Source: Larsenimonas suaedae (lineage in GTDB: Bacteria > Pseudomonadota > Gammaproteobacteria > Pseudomonadales > Halomonadaceae). Taken from it: a stretch of DNA of 64,000 nt. This document shows, in pieces, positions 1 to 9,100 of this stretch. A program made the translations under genes and the position numbers. Location: the NCBI RefSeq assembly GCF_023712105.1, contig NZ_JAMLJI010000001.1, positions 868,001 to 932,000 on the forward strand, written 5' to 3'. The notes beneath the pieces were generated by a model. The model had not been told where the DNA came from, made no database searches, and was given only the letters and a program-made list of their open reading frames with translations. Positions within the stretch are counted from its first letter, which is position 1; every line of letters starts with the position of its first letter.

Positions 1-530
1 TGGCAACGGTCACACCGCGCAAGGGGCAAGCGCTGCTGGTCGATGCACTGGCCGATCTGAAGCACCTCGAGTGGGAATGTGACCTGGTCGGCGCGCTTGA
101 TCGCGCACCTGAATACGTCGAGGACGTACGGGCCCGCATTGCCGCCCATGGCCTGGAAGACCGCGTGCACCTGCTCGGCGAGCGTCAGGGCGATGCGCTG
201 GCGCAGTATTACAAGCGGGCTTATCTCTTCGTGCTGCCGTCGTATTTTGAAAGCTACGGCATGGTCATCAATGAAGCGATCGCTTTCGGTGTGCCGGTAG
301 TGACCATGAAAGGCGGTGCCTTGATGGATACGCTGCCCAAGGACGCCGGAATCGTGCTGCCAACCGGGGATACCGAAGCACTGAAAACCACCCTCGGGCG
401 ACTGATCGAGGTTCCTGCCGAGCGTCAGAAGCTTACGCAGGGCGCGCTGACTGCGCGCGAGCATCTTCGCCGCTGGACAGACACGGGCTACCGCTTCATG
501 AAAGCCCTGCACCTCGCCCAGACCGCATGA
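1..530 (+). CDS. GT4-family glycosyltransferase, 5' truncated by window edge
   Basis: The reading frame is open from base 3 to the stop at 528-530, so only the C-terminal part (about 175 residues) is present. It shows the second Rossmann domain of a group 1 (GT4, GT-B fold) glycosyltransferase. The decisive sign is the E-x7-E motif in FESYGMVINEA (about base 250-285), which in this family binds the nucleotide-sugar phosphate and ribose. The family transfers a sugar from a nucleotide or phospho donor to a lipid, glycan or small-molecule acceptor at the cytoplasmic face. The TGA overlaps the ATG of the next gene (ATGA), so translation is coupled to the methyltransferase, and a flippase-like gene follows. 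Acceptor and donor cannot be read from the sequence. Confidence 0.85.
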   Translation, partial: ATVTPRKGQALLVDALADLKHLEWECDLVGALDRAPEYVEDVRARIAAHGLEDRVHLLGERQGDALAQYYKRAYLFVLPSYFESYGMVINEAIAFGVPVVTMKGGALMDTLPKDAGIVLPTGDTEALKTTLGRLIEVPAERQKLTQGALTAREHLRRWTDTGYRFMKALHLAQTA

Positions 531-1414
531 CAACGCCCTATCAAATGGCCAAGGGCAGCCAGTTCGAAACGGACTGGCTTGCCCTTCGAGAGCCGGCTGA
601 CCACCATGCCCGAGATAATGGCTTGAGTGACGCACTCAAGCAGGCCCTTCCCTTCTCGCCATTGACCGTGACCGACCTGGGCGCAGGGCGTGGCAGCAAC
701 CTGCGTTTTCTGGCCCCCAAACTCACAGGCGCTCAGCACTGGCATCTGGTCGATCATGACCCGGCGCTGCTCGAGGCTGCTCGGCTCCACCCCGCACCCA
801 TTGCCGAATTGACGCTCACGACGCAAACAGCGTCTATTACTGATCCTGCCGCCGTAATCGCGTCAGATACGCATCTAGTGACGGCTTCGGCGCTGCTTGA
901 TCTGGTGTCGGATGACTGGCTTTCACGGCTGGCCGATTACATGATGCGTCACGCTCAGGTGGGCTTGTTTGCACTGAGTGTGGACGGCCACTTTTCCATC
1001 GATGCCCGGCCTGATAGCGATAATGATCACGATGTGCTCGAAGCCATGGATCAGACGATGGCACAGCTCATCAACGACCATCAGCGCCAGGAGCGCGGGC
1101 TCGGTACGGCCTGTGGCCCTGACGGCTGGTCGTGCGCTTCGCAGCATTTCGAGCGCGCAGGCTATCGAGTGACCGTGCACGATACTCCGTGGCGTATACA
1201 CCGCGAAGTGGGTATATCCGCTCAGCCATTGGGTGAGCGTTTGCTTCGAGAGCGCGTGGCGGCGGCCAGGGAAATTGCCCCAAAATCGCTGCACAGTCAG
1301 CTCGAGCACTGGTATAGCCGACGCCTGACACAGTTTCAGGCCGGCCACGCCACCATTGTCGTGGGCCACAAGGATCTTTTAGTGGTCCCAGCCCCGGACA
1401 AGGCGACCGCGTAA
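527..1414 (+). CDS. Class I SAM-dependent methyltransferase
   Basis: This 295-residue protein is likely a methyltransferase with a Rossmann fold. Motif I (TDLGAGRGSN, about residues 49-58) is the glycine-rich S-adenosylmethionine loop, and the acidic residue of VDHDP (about 75-80) would contact the ribose hydroxyls. No transmembrane segment is apparent. The start ATG overlaps the stop of the glycosyltransferase, and the TAA shares its last base with the ATG of the membrane protein downstream, so the three genes form a tightly coupled operon. The context suggests methylation of the product, or of a precursor, of the glycosyltransferase step. The fold call is firm; the substrate is unknown. Confidence 0.8.
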   Translation: MTTPYQMAKGSQFETDWLALREPADHHARDNGLSDALKQALPFSPLTVTDLGAGRGSNLRFLAPKLTGAQHWHLVDHDPALLEAARLHPAPIAELTLTTQTASITDPAAVIASDTHLVTASALLDLVSDDWLSRLADYMMRHAQVGLFALSVDGHFSIDARPDSDNDHDVLEAMDQTMAQLINDHQRQERGLGTACGPDGWSCASQHFERAGYRVTVHDTPWRIHREVGISAQPLGERLLRERVAAAREIAPKSLHSQLEHWYSRRLTQFQAGHATIVVGHKDLLVVPAPDKATA

Positions 1415-2361
1415 TGCGCTTGAGGGTGACGCTACTGATCGGTGTGATAGCGATCATGTTCGCTACCCTCGATTTTTCACACATCTACCACACGCTGAGC
1501 TCACCCTCCGCCGGCTGGTTGGCCGCAGGGCTTGCGCTGACTGTGCCTCAATTTCTGCTGTCAGCCTGGCGCTGGCAGCTCACCGCCCACGCCTTGAAGC
1601 TTTCCCTGCCTTTTTCGGTCGCCTTGAAAGAATACTACTTGGCTACTGTCTTGAATCAGATACTTCCGGGCGGCATCGGCGGCGACATTACACGCGCCTG
1701 GCGTCACAGCAAGGACAGTGACCAGAAGGCGCGCGCCATCCACGCCGTCATCATCGAACGTCTATCCGGCCAGCTCGCGCTCTTGACGATCGGGCTGATC
1801 ACGCTGATCGCTCACCCGATACTGCTGGCCCCATTTGACCGGTTACTGCACTTGCCCGGCATCATCATCGCCCCGCTCGCCGGTAGCGCCGTGATCATTG
1901 CAGCCGGCCTTGTCTGGCACTTCCGAACGGCTGCAGGCCACTTTCTGAACAATGTGCGCTTGAGCTTATTGACCCGTGAGGTGTGGCTACAGCAGCTTGC
2001 AAGCTCGCTGATCATCGTCGGCACCTACATCGGTGTGTTTGCCTGCTGCGCGCGCGCACTCGACAGCCCGCTCGACAACGCGACCCTTATGGCATTGATT
2101 CCACCGATTCTCATGGCCATGGTCGTGCCGCTGTCGATCGGCGGCTGGGGGGTGCGAGAAAGTGCTGCCGCCGTGGTGTGGGGCATTGCCGGGTTCTCAT
2201 CGAGCGAAGGCGTTGCCATTTCGATCCTTTACGGCACCCTGGTACTGGTGTCGAGCCTACCGGGTGCGGTGATCTTTCTGATGCGACGGCGGAGTCAACG
2301 CACGTCATCGAACACCAGATCGAACAAGACATCCTTGCCAAGGGCAAACGTACGGGAATAA
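1414..2361 (+). CDS. Flippase-like integral membrane protein (LPG synthase TM / UPF0104 family)
   Basis: The 315-residue protein is very hydrophobic with about seven to eight membrane segments. It carries family features of the lysylphosphatidylglycerol synthetase transmembrane region (UPF0104/AglD-like): an early polar stretch after helix 2 (LSAWRWQ), the NQILPGGIGGD segment (about residues 77-87) and PLSIGGWGVRE near residue 240. Members without a catalytic extension are often annotated flippase-like and sit beside glycosyltransferases. It is third in a coupled operon, so moving a glycosylated lipid or glycoside across the membrane is a reasonable inference, not a demonstrated role. The last 67 bases overlap the convergent RibD-like gene. 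Confidence 0.8.
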   Translation: MRLRVTLLIGVIAIMFATLDFSHIYHTLSSPSAGWLAAGLALTVPQFLLSAWRWQLTAHALKLSLPFSVALKEYYLATVLNQILPGGIGGDITRAWRHSKDSDQKARAIHAVIIERLSGQLALLTIGLITLIAHPILLAPFDRLLHLPGIIIAPLAGSAVIIAAGLVWHFRTAAGHFLNNVRLSLLTREVWLQQLASSLIIVGTYIGVFACCARALDSPLDNATLMALIPPILMAMVVPLSIGGWGVRESAAAVVWGIAGFSSSEGVAISILYGTLVLVSSLPGAVIFLMRRRSQRTSSNTRSNKTSLPRANVRE

Positions 2362-3137
2362 GGCCGCAAGGCATCATCGAGCGAGATGATCTCGGGCAGC
2401 GTCATCGCTGGCCGGCCGGAACCAATCAGCATGGGTGCGACCGTGACATGAAGCCGATCAAGCGTCCTTTCGGCCACGAACCGAGAGACCGTCAGCCCAC
2501 CGCCCTCGATCAATACTCGCTTGAGTCCCCGGGCGTGCAGCGCATCCAGAATCGCTCGAGTGGAGATTTTCGAGCCCTGGGCGTCCGCATCAAGCAGCAG
2601 GCAATCGACATGCGGCGGCAGGGGGTGGTCACGCTCGACACAACTCAGGTACAGCGTTGGCGCCGCCTCATCGTGAAACAGACTGCTCTGCGCCGACACC
2701 CGCGCGTTCGGATCCAGCACGACGCGAGTGGGTTGATCGCCCTCGACGTGACGCACGGTCAACCGCGGATCGTCCGCCTCGACCGTTCCCGCCCCGACCA
2801 ATACCGCGTCCACCAGCGCCCGCACACGGTGCAGATGAACCAGACTTTCATGGCCGGTTACATAACGCGAGGCACCGGTGACCGTCGCGATACGGCCATC
2901 CAGGCTTTGTCCCAGCTGACCGAGGGTCATCGGATATCTGAACGAGACCAGCGGCACATACACATCACATAGATAAGTAGAGACATCATCGATCGGCGTC
3001 AGTGCACGCCATGTGCCCTCAGGCGCTATTTCAATGCGGCCAGACAGACATTCAAGCTCTAGTTGCCCCGTCCATGCGTGATGCTTGAGTGCTTTTATCG
3101 CCGACCAGAAATCACCCTTTACAGTTATTTTTGTCAT
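2295..3137 (-). CDS. RibD C-terminal-type (dihydrofolate reductase-like) reductase
   Basis: This 280-residue protein carries the reductase domain of RibD without the cytidine-deaminase-type domain. Visible motifs are QSLDGRIA (about residues 77-84), AVLVGAGTVEADDPRL (about 111-126), the TRVVLD strand and VLIEGGG near residue 195, all typical of NADPH-dependent pyrimidine/pteridine reductases. The first 65 residues are not recognised. A stand-alone reductase can work in riboflavin synthesis, but here it faces a glycosyltransferase-methyltransferase-flippase operon, which raises the option of a modified pterin or related heterocycle. The start is supported by AGGAA five bases upstream. The 3' end overlaps the membrane-protein gene by 67 bp. 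The reaction is inferred only at family level. Confidence 0.82.
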   Translation of the reverse strand: MTKITVKGDFWSAIKALKHHAWTGQLELECLSGRIEIAPEGTWRALTPIDDVSTYLCDVYVPLVSFRYPMTLGQLGQSLDGRIATVTGASRYVTGHESLVHLHRVRALVDAVLVGAGTVEADDPRLTVRHVEGDQPTRVVLDPNARVSAQSSLFHDEAAPTLYLSCVERDHPLPPHVDCLLLDADAQGSKISTRAILDALHARGLKRVLIEGGGLTVSRFVAERTLDRLHVTVAPMLIGSGRPAMTLPEIISLDDALRPYSRTFALGKDVLFDLVFDDVR

Positions 3138-3301
3138 TGAATTCCTAGAGTTAGACGAAGTTTAACTCAGCATAGTTCGTCGCGTTTCAGGCTGCTAGTT
3201 AAAAAAAAGGCGTCTCGAGGCGTGCTTACACCGGCCTCCAATGTAACTTTACGCAACTATTTGTGACTATTGTCTCGTCCTCACCAATCAGGAGCACAGA
3301 G

Positions 3302-3598
3302 ATGACAACTCAGACCCAGACGTTTCCTGGATCGACCCATCTCTTCTCGGCACTGACGGTACTGATAACAGGACTTATCAGTTGGGCAGGACAGACCCTC
3401 ATGGCGACGCACGACATGGCACTGCGCCACGAGGTTCAGCTCTCAATTCAAGGACGGATGTCGCCCTCAACACCGGATCAGTACCCAGAGAGTTTGTGGG
3501 TCGTATTAGCTGAACAGGAAGAACGCAATTACCGCGAACTTCTGAGCCGGATCAAACAACAACGCGACAACACATCCCTTGTGGAGGTACAACGATGA
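3302..3598 (+). CDS. Small single-pass membrane protein upstream of a holin
   Basis: The ATG at 3302 is preferred over an upstream in-frame ATG (3263) because AGGAG lies seven bases before it. The 98-residue product has one hydrophobic segment (about residues 14-35) and a charged C-terminal tail (about 65-95) rich in Glu, Arg and Gln that may form a helix. I do not recognise the family. The last codons overlap the holin gene (ATGA), so the two are translated together. By position it could be a holin partner, antiholin or spanin-like component, but no lipobox or signal-cleavage site is seen that would decide this. Confidence 0.65.
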   Translation: MTTQTQTFPGSTHLFSALTVLITGLISWAGQTLMATHDMALRHEVQLSIQGRMSPSTPDQYPESLWVVLAEQEERNYRELLSRIKQQRDNTSLVEVQR

Positions 3599-4176
3599 AC
3601 TGGACAACCATTACCAATACCGTAGCCTCTCTCGCACCGGCGCTTGGGCAAGCACTGGCAGGCCCCGCTGGACACGTGGTCGGCCAGGCCATCGCCTCGA
3701 CTCTTGGGGTAAATAACTCGCCGGACGCGGTCGAGACCGCACTGAAAACCGACCCCAAGGCCGCAGTCAAGCTTGCCGAACTTGAAACCGAGCTCAAACG
3801 AGCAACGCTTGAAGCTACTACGCGCCAGGAAGAAAATCAGCTCAAGGCTCAAACCGCACAACGGCAGGCCATCAACACCACCATGCAGGCGGAGCTTCAA
3901 AACGGCAATACCTACAAAAGCGGCTGGCGCTCCGCGATCGGCTGGACCATGGCCTTCTCGTTCGGCTGGATCAGCCTGATCCTCGGCATCTCGGTCTTTC
4001 AGGACCCAAGTCAGATCGCCAATGTCGTCGATGCCATCGTCATGCTGACGGTATCGATGGGGGCCGTGCTCGGCATCAACATTCGTCACATGAGTTCTGA
4101 ACGCCTTGCCTCACTCGGCTTTCGACCAACCTCGCTCATGGACTCACTAATGACGCGCTCTCGCGGCAGTCACTGA
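3595..4176 (+). CDS. 3TM-type holin (GTA holin family)
   Basis: The 193-residue protein starts with a Gly/Ala-rich segment (GQALAGPAGHVVGQAIA), followed by a charged helical stretch (about residues 45-100) and then two hydrophobic segments (about 113-135 and 140-160). This arrangement matches the holin-of-3TMs family described for gene transfer agents and phages. Holins open the inner membrane so that a murein hydrolase or other cytosolic cargo can leave. It is coupled to the small membrane protein upstream and ends at a strong terminator. No endolysin, capsid, tail or integrase gene lies nearby, so this is an orphan unit rather than a prophage. Family assignment is fairly confident; function in the host is unknown. 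Confidence 0.75.
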   Translation: MNWTTITNTVASLAPALGQALAGPAGHVVGQAIASTLGVNNSPDAVETALKTDPKAAVKLAELETELKRATLEATTRQEENQLKAQTAQRQAINTTMQAELQNGNTYKSGWRSAIGWTMAFSFGWISLILGISVFQDPSQIANVVDAIVMLTVSMGAVLGINIRHMSSERLASLGFRPTSLMDSLMTRSRGSH

Positions 4177-4187
4177 CCCCCTCTCCG

Positions 4188-4214
4188 GCCCGCTCACTCG
4201 AGCGGGCTTTTTTT
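4188..4214. terminator. Rho-independent terminator after the holin gene
   Basis: An 8-bp perfect stem (4188-4195 with 4200-4207) closes a 4-base loop and is followed on the plus strand by seven T. It ends the holin transcript 11 bp past the stop. The recD stop lies immediately beyond. Confidence 0.9.
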
Positions 4215-4215
4215 A

Positions 4216-6189
4216 TTACCGTTGGTCAGTCAGTTCACCAAGACGCTGCGACAGGCCCGAGGAGCGCTGTACACGGCGTGTTAAGGCGTTGAAAAACACC
4301 TCGGTATCGGCAATGCACAACGTACACATCGACCGCGCTCGAGTCAGTGCCGTATAGAGAAGCTCGCGGGTCATGATGGCCGAGTCCGAGGGGGGCATGA
4401 CCACCGTTACGGTCTCGAACTCAGAGCCCTGCGATTTATGCACCGTCATGGCGAACGCCGTATCGGCGTGCGTCAGCCGGGCAGGCAGCACCGAGCGAAT
4501 ACGCTCGCCCTGATCCACAAAGACTCGCAGTCGTCCCTCGGCGGCCGGATCCGGCAGTGCAATACCGATGTCACCATTATAGAGCCCCAACTGGCGATCG
4601 TTTCGTGTGATCAAAACCGGGCGGCCGACGTACCAGCCGCTGCTCTGATCAATCCAGCCACGAGCCTGCAAGGCCTCGGCGATGCGCTCATTGAGGGTCT
4701 CTACCCCCCAATCTCCCTGACGAAGCGCGCACAGCATTCGATATTTTTGAAAAGCGGCCAGCACTTCGGCTGGCGACGCATTTGCCTCGATGGCCTCGAG
4801 ATAGGCGCGGTACCCCTCAACGGCCAGGTAGACATGCGTACGCTCGCCCGCCTCGATCTGTGTCAGCGCGATGTCACTGAACCCTTTCGACACGACGGCC
4901 CGCGCCTGGGCGATGTCCCCTTGGTTGATCGCCCGAGCCAAATGCCCAATGCCACTGTGATCCGAGAATCGGTAGCTCTTTTGAAGCACCACCACATGAT
5001 CGGCAATGCCACCTTCATGGGTTGTAACGGTCAGGTCGGCGCCGGTGGTGTGTTCGAGGTAGCGACACATCGATTCGCTGAACGCCGGGGGCCAGGCCGA
5101 GGCACAGATATCACCTAGAATCGCTCCTGCCTCGACCGAGGCCAGCTGATCGCGGTCACCCAAAAGAATCAGGCGCGCCCGAGGTTTTAACGCATCCATT
5201 AACGCCGCCATCAACTCGAGATCCACCATCGACGCTTCATCGACCAGCAGCACATCGGTTTCAAGCACATGGGTTTCATTGAACCTGAACCGACGAGTAT
5301 CCGGGCGCGCACCCAAAAGGCGATGAAGCGTCATGGCCTCGCGCGGCAAATGCGCTCGAACCGCCTCCGATACCGGCAGTTTCGTCAACGCCCCCGCCAT
5401 CGATTCCGTCAACCGCGCAGCCGCCTTGCCAGTGGGGGCGGCCATCTGAATCGACAGCGCCTCGCCACCCTGCGCCAATGACTGCTGCTGAAGCAGCACC
5501 AGAAGCTTGGCAACCGTTGTGGTCTTGCCGGTGCCGGGGCCGCCGGAAATCACGGCGAACCGCTGTCTAAGCGCCAGCGCGCACGCCACCTGCTGCCAAT
5601 CAGTCTCATCACTGGGCGAGGCACCAAACAAGTGAGCCAGAGCCTCGCTCGATGGCGCGCCCGGTGTATCGCTCCTCATACGCACGTTGATGTGGTGCGC
5701 GATTCGACGCTCGCTGGCCCAGAACCGGCGCAGATACAGCAGACCGTGCTCGAACACCAGCGGCGCACTGCCTGACTCAGGATGCACGGCATCGACCACC
5801 GACGCGCTCGCCAACGCACGCTCGAGGCAGTCAAGACCATACCCTGCAAGCGTTTTCAAAAGCGCCGGTGCCCCCTGCTGCCCCATCGGCTCGGGCGGCA
5901 GTTTGAGCGTTTCGAACGGCCGTGCCACCAGCTCGCTCAGCACCAGGCAGATATGCCCCCGACCGGCCTGATGGCTGGTCAGTGCCGCAAGCATCAGCAC
6001 CTCGGCACGGCCCTCACCGAGCTCCTGCAGAAACCGGGCAAAATGCAGATCAAGCGCACGCAGCCACCCCCACTCGTGCCACTGTTCAAGCGTGGCAAGC
6101 ACCTCATCAACAGACAGTTCAGGCGACGTCGTCGACTCGTTCCATAGGTCAAACTGTGCGGGTAGGTCAAACTGTGCGGGCATCGCCAC
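4216..6189 (-). CDS. recD: Exodeoxyribonuclease V subunit alpha (RecD)
   Basis: The 657-residue protein is the 5'-3' helicase subunit of RecBCD, which unwinds and degrades double-strand ends and loads RecA after Chi. The Walker A loop GGPGTGKTTT is at about residues 216-225, Walker B is LLVDEASMVD (about 313), and the C-terminal superfamily I motif VHKSQGSEFE lies near residue 573. Length is close to the usual 600-700. It overlaps the end of recB by 23 bp, so it is translated from the same mRNA. Two start ATGs (6189 and 6183) are possible. The N-terminus contains a duplicated hexapeptide PAQFDL from an 18-bp tandem duplication. Confidence 0.96.
   Translation of the reverse strand: MAMPAQFDLPAQFDLWNESTTSPELSVDEVLATLEQWHEWGWLRALDLHFARFLQELGEGRAEVLMLAALTSHQAGRGHICLVLSELVARPFETLKLPPEPMGQQGAPALLKTLAGYGLDCLERALASASVVDAVHPESGSAPLVFEHGLLYLRRFWASERRIAHHINVRMRSDTPGAPSSEALAHLFGASPSDETDWQQVACALALRQRFAVISGGPGTGKTTTVAKLLVLLQQQSLAQGGEALSIQMAAPTGKAAARLTESMAGALTKLPVSEAVRAHLPREAMTLHRLLGARPDTRRFRFNETHVLETDVLLVDEASMVDLELMAALMDALKPRARLILLGDRDQLASVEAGAILGDICASAWPPAFSESMCRYLEHTTGADLTVTTHEGGIADHVVVLQKSYRFSDHSGIGHLARAINQGDIAQARAVVSKGFSDIALTQIEAGERTHVYLAVEGYRAYLEAIEANASPAEVLAAFQKYRMLCALRQGDWGVETLNERIAEALQARGWIDQSSGWYVGRPVLITRNDRQLGLYNGDIGIALPDPAAEGRLRVFVDQGERIRSVLPARLTHADTAFAMTVHKSQGSEFETVTVVMPPSDSAIMTRELLYTALTRARSMCTLCIADTEVFFNALTRRVQRSSGLSQRLGELTDQR
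6145..6180. repeat. Perfect 18-bp tandem duplication at the recB/recD junction
   Basis: Two identical 18-bp units (6145-6162 and 6163-6180) lie side by side. They encode PAQFDL twice near the RecD N-terminus and contain the recB stop (6167-6169). A second TGA sits in frame at 6149-6151 in the other copy, so loss of one unit would leave both genes intact. Confidence 0.9.
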
Positions 6190-9100
6190 TCACCTCGTCG
6201 TTGAACAGCACATCGAGCCGCGAAAGCGCCTGGGGATCAGGCCGGCGGCACCAAAAACCGTCCGCCTCGGGAAAGGCCAACGCGCGTAGAAAGACGTAGC
6301 GCACGCCGCCGAAATGGCGCTCCGGGTCGTAATTTGGAAGGCGTGCGCGCAGCAGCCGATGCAGCGCCAGGCTATAGAGCCAGTACTGCACATCATAGCG
6401 ATGATGAGCGATCGCACGCGCCATCGACGCCTCGTCATAGTCCTCGACACCCTCGCCCAGATGGTTGGATTTCCAGTCGATGATGTAATAGCGCCCATCG
6501 AACTCGGCCACCAGATCGATATAGCCCTTGAGCATGCCGTGAAGTTTTCGGTCACCAAGGGCTGGGCGACGCACGGGTAACGGATCAAGCGCACAAATGA
6601 TGCGGTCGAGCTCGGCAAGCTCGACCGACGGCACCGACAGCCAGAACTCGAGCTCGGTACGCCACCGATGCATATCGATCAGCCGACCCTCGGGCACGAA
6701 CGCACGCTGCCCAAGCACGGCCACAGCCGTCATCAACGGCACACGCCAGCGCGTCTCGAACCCGGACTGAGCCAGCCGCGCGTCGAGCCACTCACCGAGT
6801 GCGTCATCATGCGCGGGGGTTCCAAGCCGCGCCCAATCGACCCGGTCCAGCACATGGTGCAAAAACGTGCCCGCTCTAGGCCCACGCTCGAACGCCAGAA
6901 GCGTTCGTCCGGGCGGTGGTGGTGTCGGGGTACGCTCCTTGAGCACTTCGGTATCAAGCCCTTCGCCGATCTCTGCTGCCGGTTGCTGACCGGAACCGGC
7001 AAGCGCCATGACCCCTGAATAGGAAGTCATGAAAAACCGGCGGTCGATTGCGCCGTCAAAGATCCGCGCGCCTTGCCAATCGTGGGTCTCGCGGTCAAAC
7101 CGGGGCGGCGACATCACCGCCTCGGGCGGTACGGTGCACGCAATACTTTCATTGATACTGAGTGCCTCGAGCCGGGCCTTGATCTCAGCGCCGGTCTGAC
7201 CGCACTCGGCGTCGCCGGCAACCAGCCAGCCAATCGCCGCGTTTGAAAGCGTGGTGGCATCGCTTGGCAGCGAGCGCGCCTTGCGCCCCTTGTACACCGG
7301 CGCAAGCCCTACCCGGCAGGCGAACTGCGCCCGCGTCAGCCCCACATAAAGAAGCCGCACATCTTCCTCGAGTCGCGCCTGCTCGGCCTCGCATCGCTGC
7401 GCCTCATCAAGATGCCAGGCAAGCATCTTCCCGCCCTCGGCATCAAGTACCGGCACGGGCCCGTTACCCGTCGCGGCGTCACGGTAGTTGCCGATGAACG
7501 GCAGGTAGACGATCGGATACTGAAGCCCCTTGGACTTGTGCAGCGTGATCACACGCACCAGTGCATCATCGCTTTCAAGCCGTTGAACGAGGGCATCGGC
7601 ATCAAGGCCTTCATCGAAGCGCCCGGAAAGCCCACGATGCATCCAGCGAAGAAGTGCCTGTTCGCCATCGAGAAACTGGCTGGCCTTCTGGGCAAGCTCT
7701 CCCAAATGCAGGAAATCGGTCAGCCGCCGTTCGCCGTCAGGCTGCGCCAATAGCCGCGCGCCCACCTCGAACTCATGCATCACCGCACGCAGCATCGGCA
7801 GAACACCCTCTCTGCGCCAGCGACGGTGATACTCATCGAAGCGCTCGATCATCGATTCCCATCCAAGCTCATCGTCGATCAGCGCCACGACGTCGCCCAG
7901 CCCATTACTCAGTAGACGCGTTCCAAGTGCGCCCTTGAGGCGCCGATCGTCTCGGGGGGACGCAACAGCCTCGAGCACCTGCAGAAGCTGAAACGCGGTA
8001 TCGGACTCGAACACCGAGCGCTTCTGACTGAGATAGACACTCTTGATGCCGCCCGCCTCCAGTGCTTCACGGACGCGCTCGGCCTCAAGCCCCGTGCGCA
8101 CTAAAATCGCAATATCGGCTGGCCGCACCGGGACTCGCTCGCCCGAGGCCGTGTCAAAGCCGCTGGTGCCTGCCTGCCCTCCGGCGAGCAGCGACTGAAC
8201 GTCTCGCGTCAGCGCAGTCGCCATCTGGCGTTGATACTCACCGGTTCCGATGCTCTCAACGGCGCTTGGCCACCAGAACGTCAGCGCCGGCGCCACCTGA
8301 TCACGATGCACAAACGTGCGCTCAAGCCCCTTGGCCGAAACCGGCTGAAAGGGAATGTCCTCATGGGAAAACGGCACCGCCCGCATCGAAAACAACTGAT
8401 TCACCGCATCGACCATGGCGTGGGTCGAGCGAAAGTTTCGAACGAGGGTGTGGTGCGTCCGCGCCGAACGCCGTGCGCTCAGATACGTCGCGATGTCCGC
8501 CCCTCGAAAGCCGTAGATGGCCTGCTTCGGATCCCCGATCAAAAGTAATGCATGATCCTCGGCGGCCGGGTCCGGATAGATGGTCGAAAAGATGCGGTAC
8601 TGGGTCGGGTCGGTGTCCTGGAACTCATCGATCAGCGCCACCGGAAGCTCGGTGCGAATACGCTCGGCCAATCGAGGCCCGGCCGGGCCACTCAGGGCGT
8701 TGTCGAGCTCGTTGAGCAGGTCGTCAAACGTCCACTGCGCCTGACGGCGCTTCTCAAAAAGAAGCGCCTCGCTGATCTCGTCACGCGCGTGGGCAAGCAG
8801 CGCCGGAGTAGGCTCGGTGATCGAGGAAAGCGTCTCCTGATAGCGATCCAGCCCCTCGAAAAAGGCATGCCTCGGCGGCGTCTTCTGTTTGTTGGCCGCG
8901 GCGTCAAACCGGGCCTGACCGCACCAGAAATGGCCCTTGGAATCGCGAATCGCTCGAGGTGGCGTCATCTGCGTGCCATCCTCCAGCCAGTCGGCAAGCG
9001 CAGACAGCTTGGGCTCGAGGTCGTCCTGCTTGAAGCTTCGCCCATTCACGCGCTTTTCAGAGATCGCAGCCTCGATCTCGGCGGTCATCGCCTCACGGCC

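Noticed and set aside
1983-2972. 329-codon open frame on the plus strand over the flippase and RibD genes
   Set aside because: It crosses two well-supported genes in other frames and has a low-complexity, Arg/His-rich translation.
3302-4176. Prophage remnant
   Set aside because: No integrase, capsid, tail or lysin gene and no attachment-site-like repeats are present around the holin pair.
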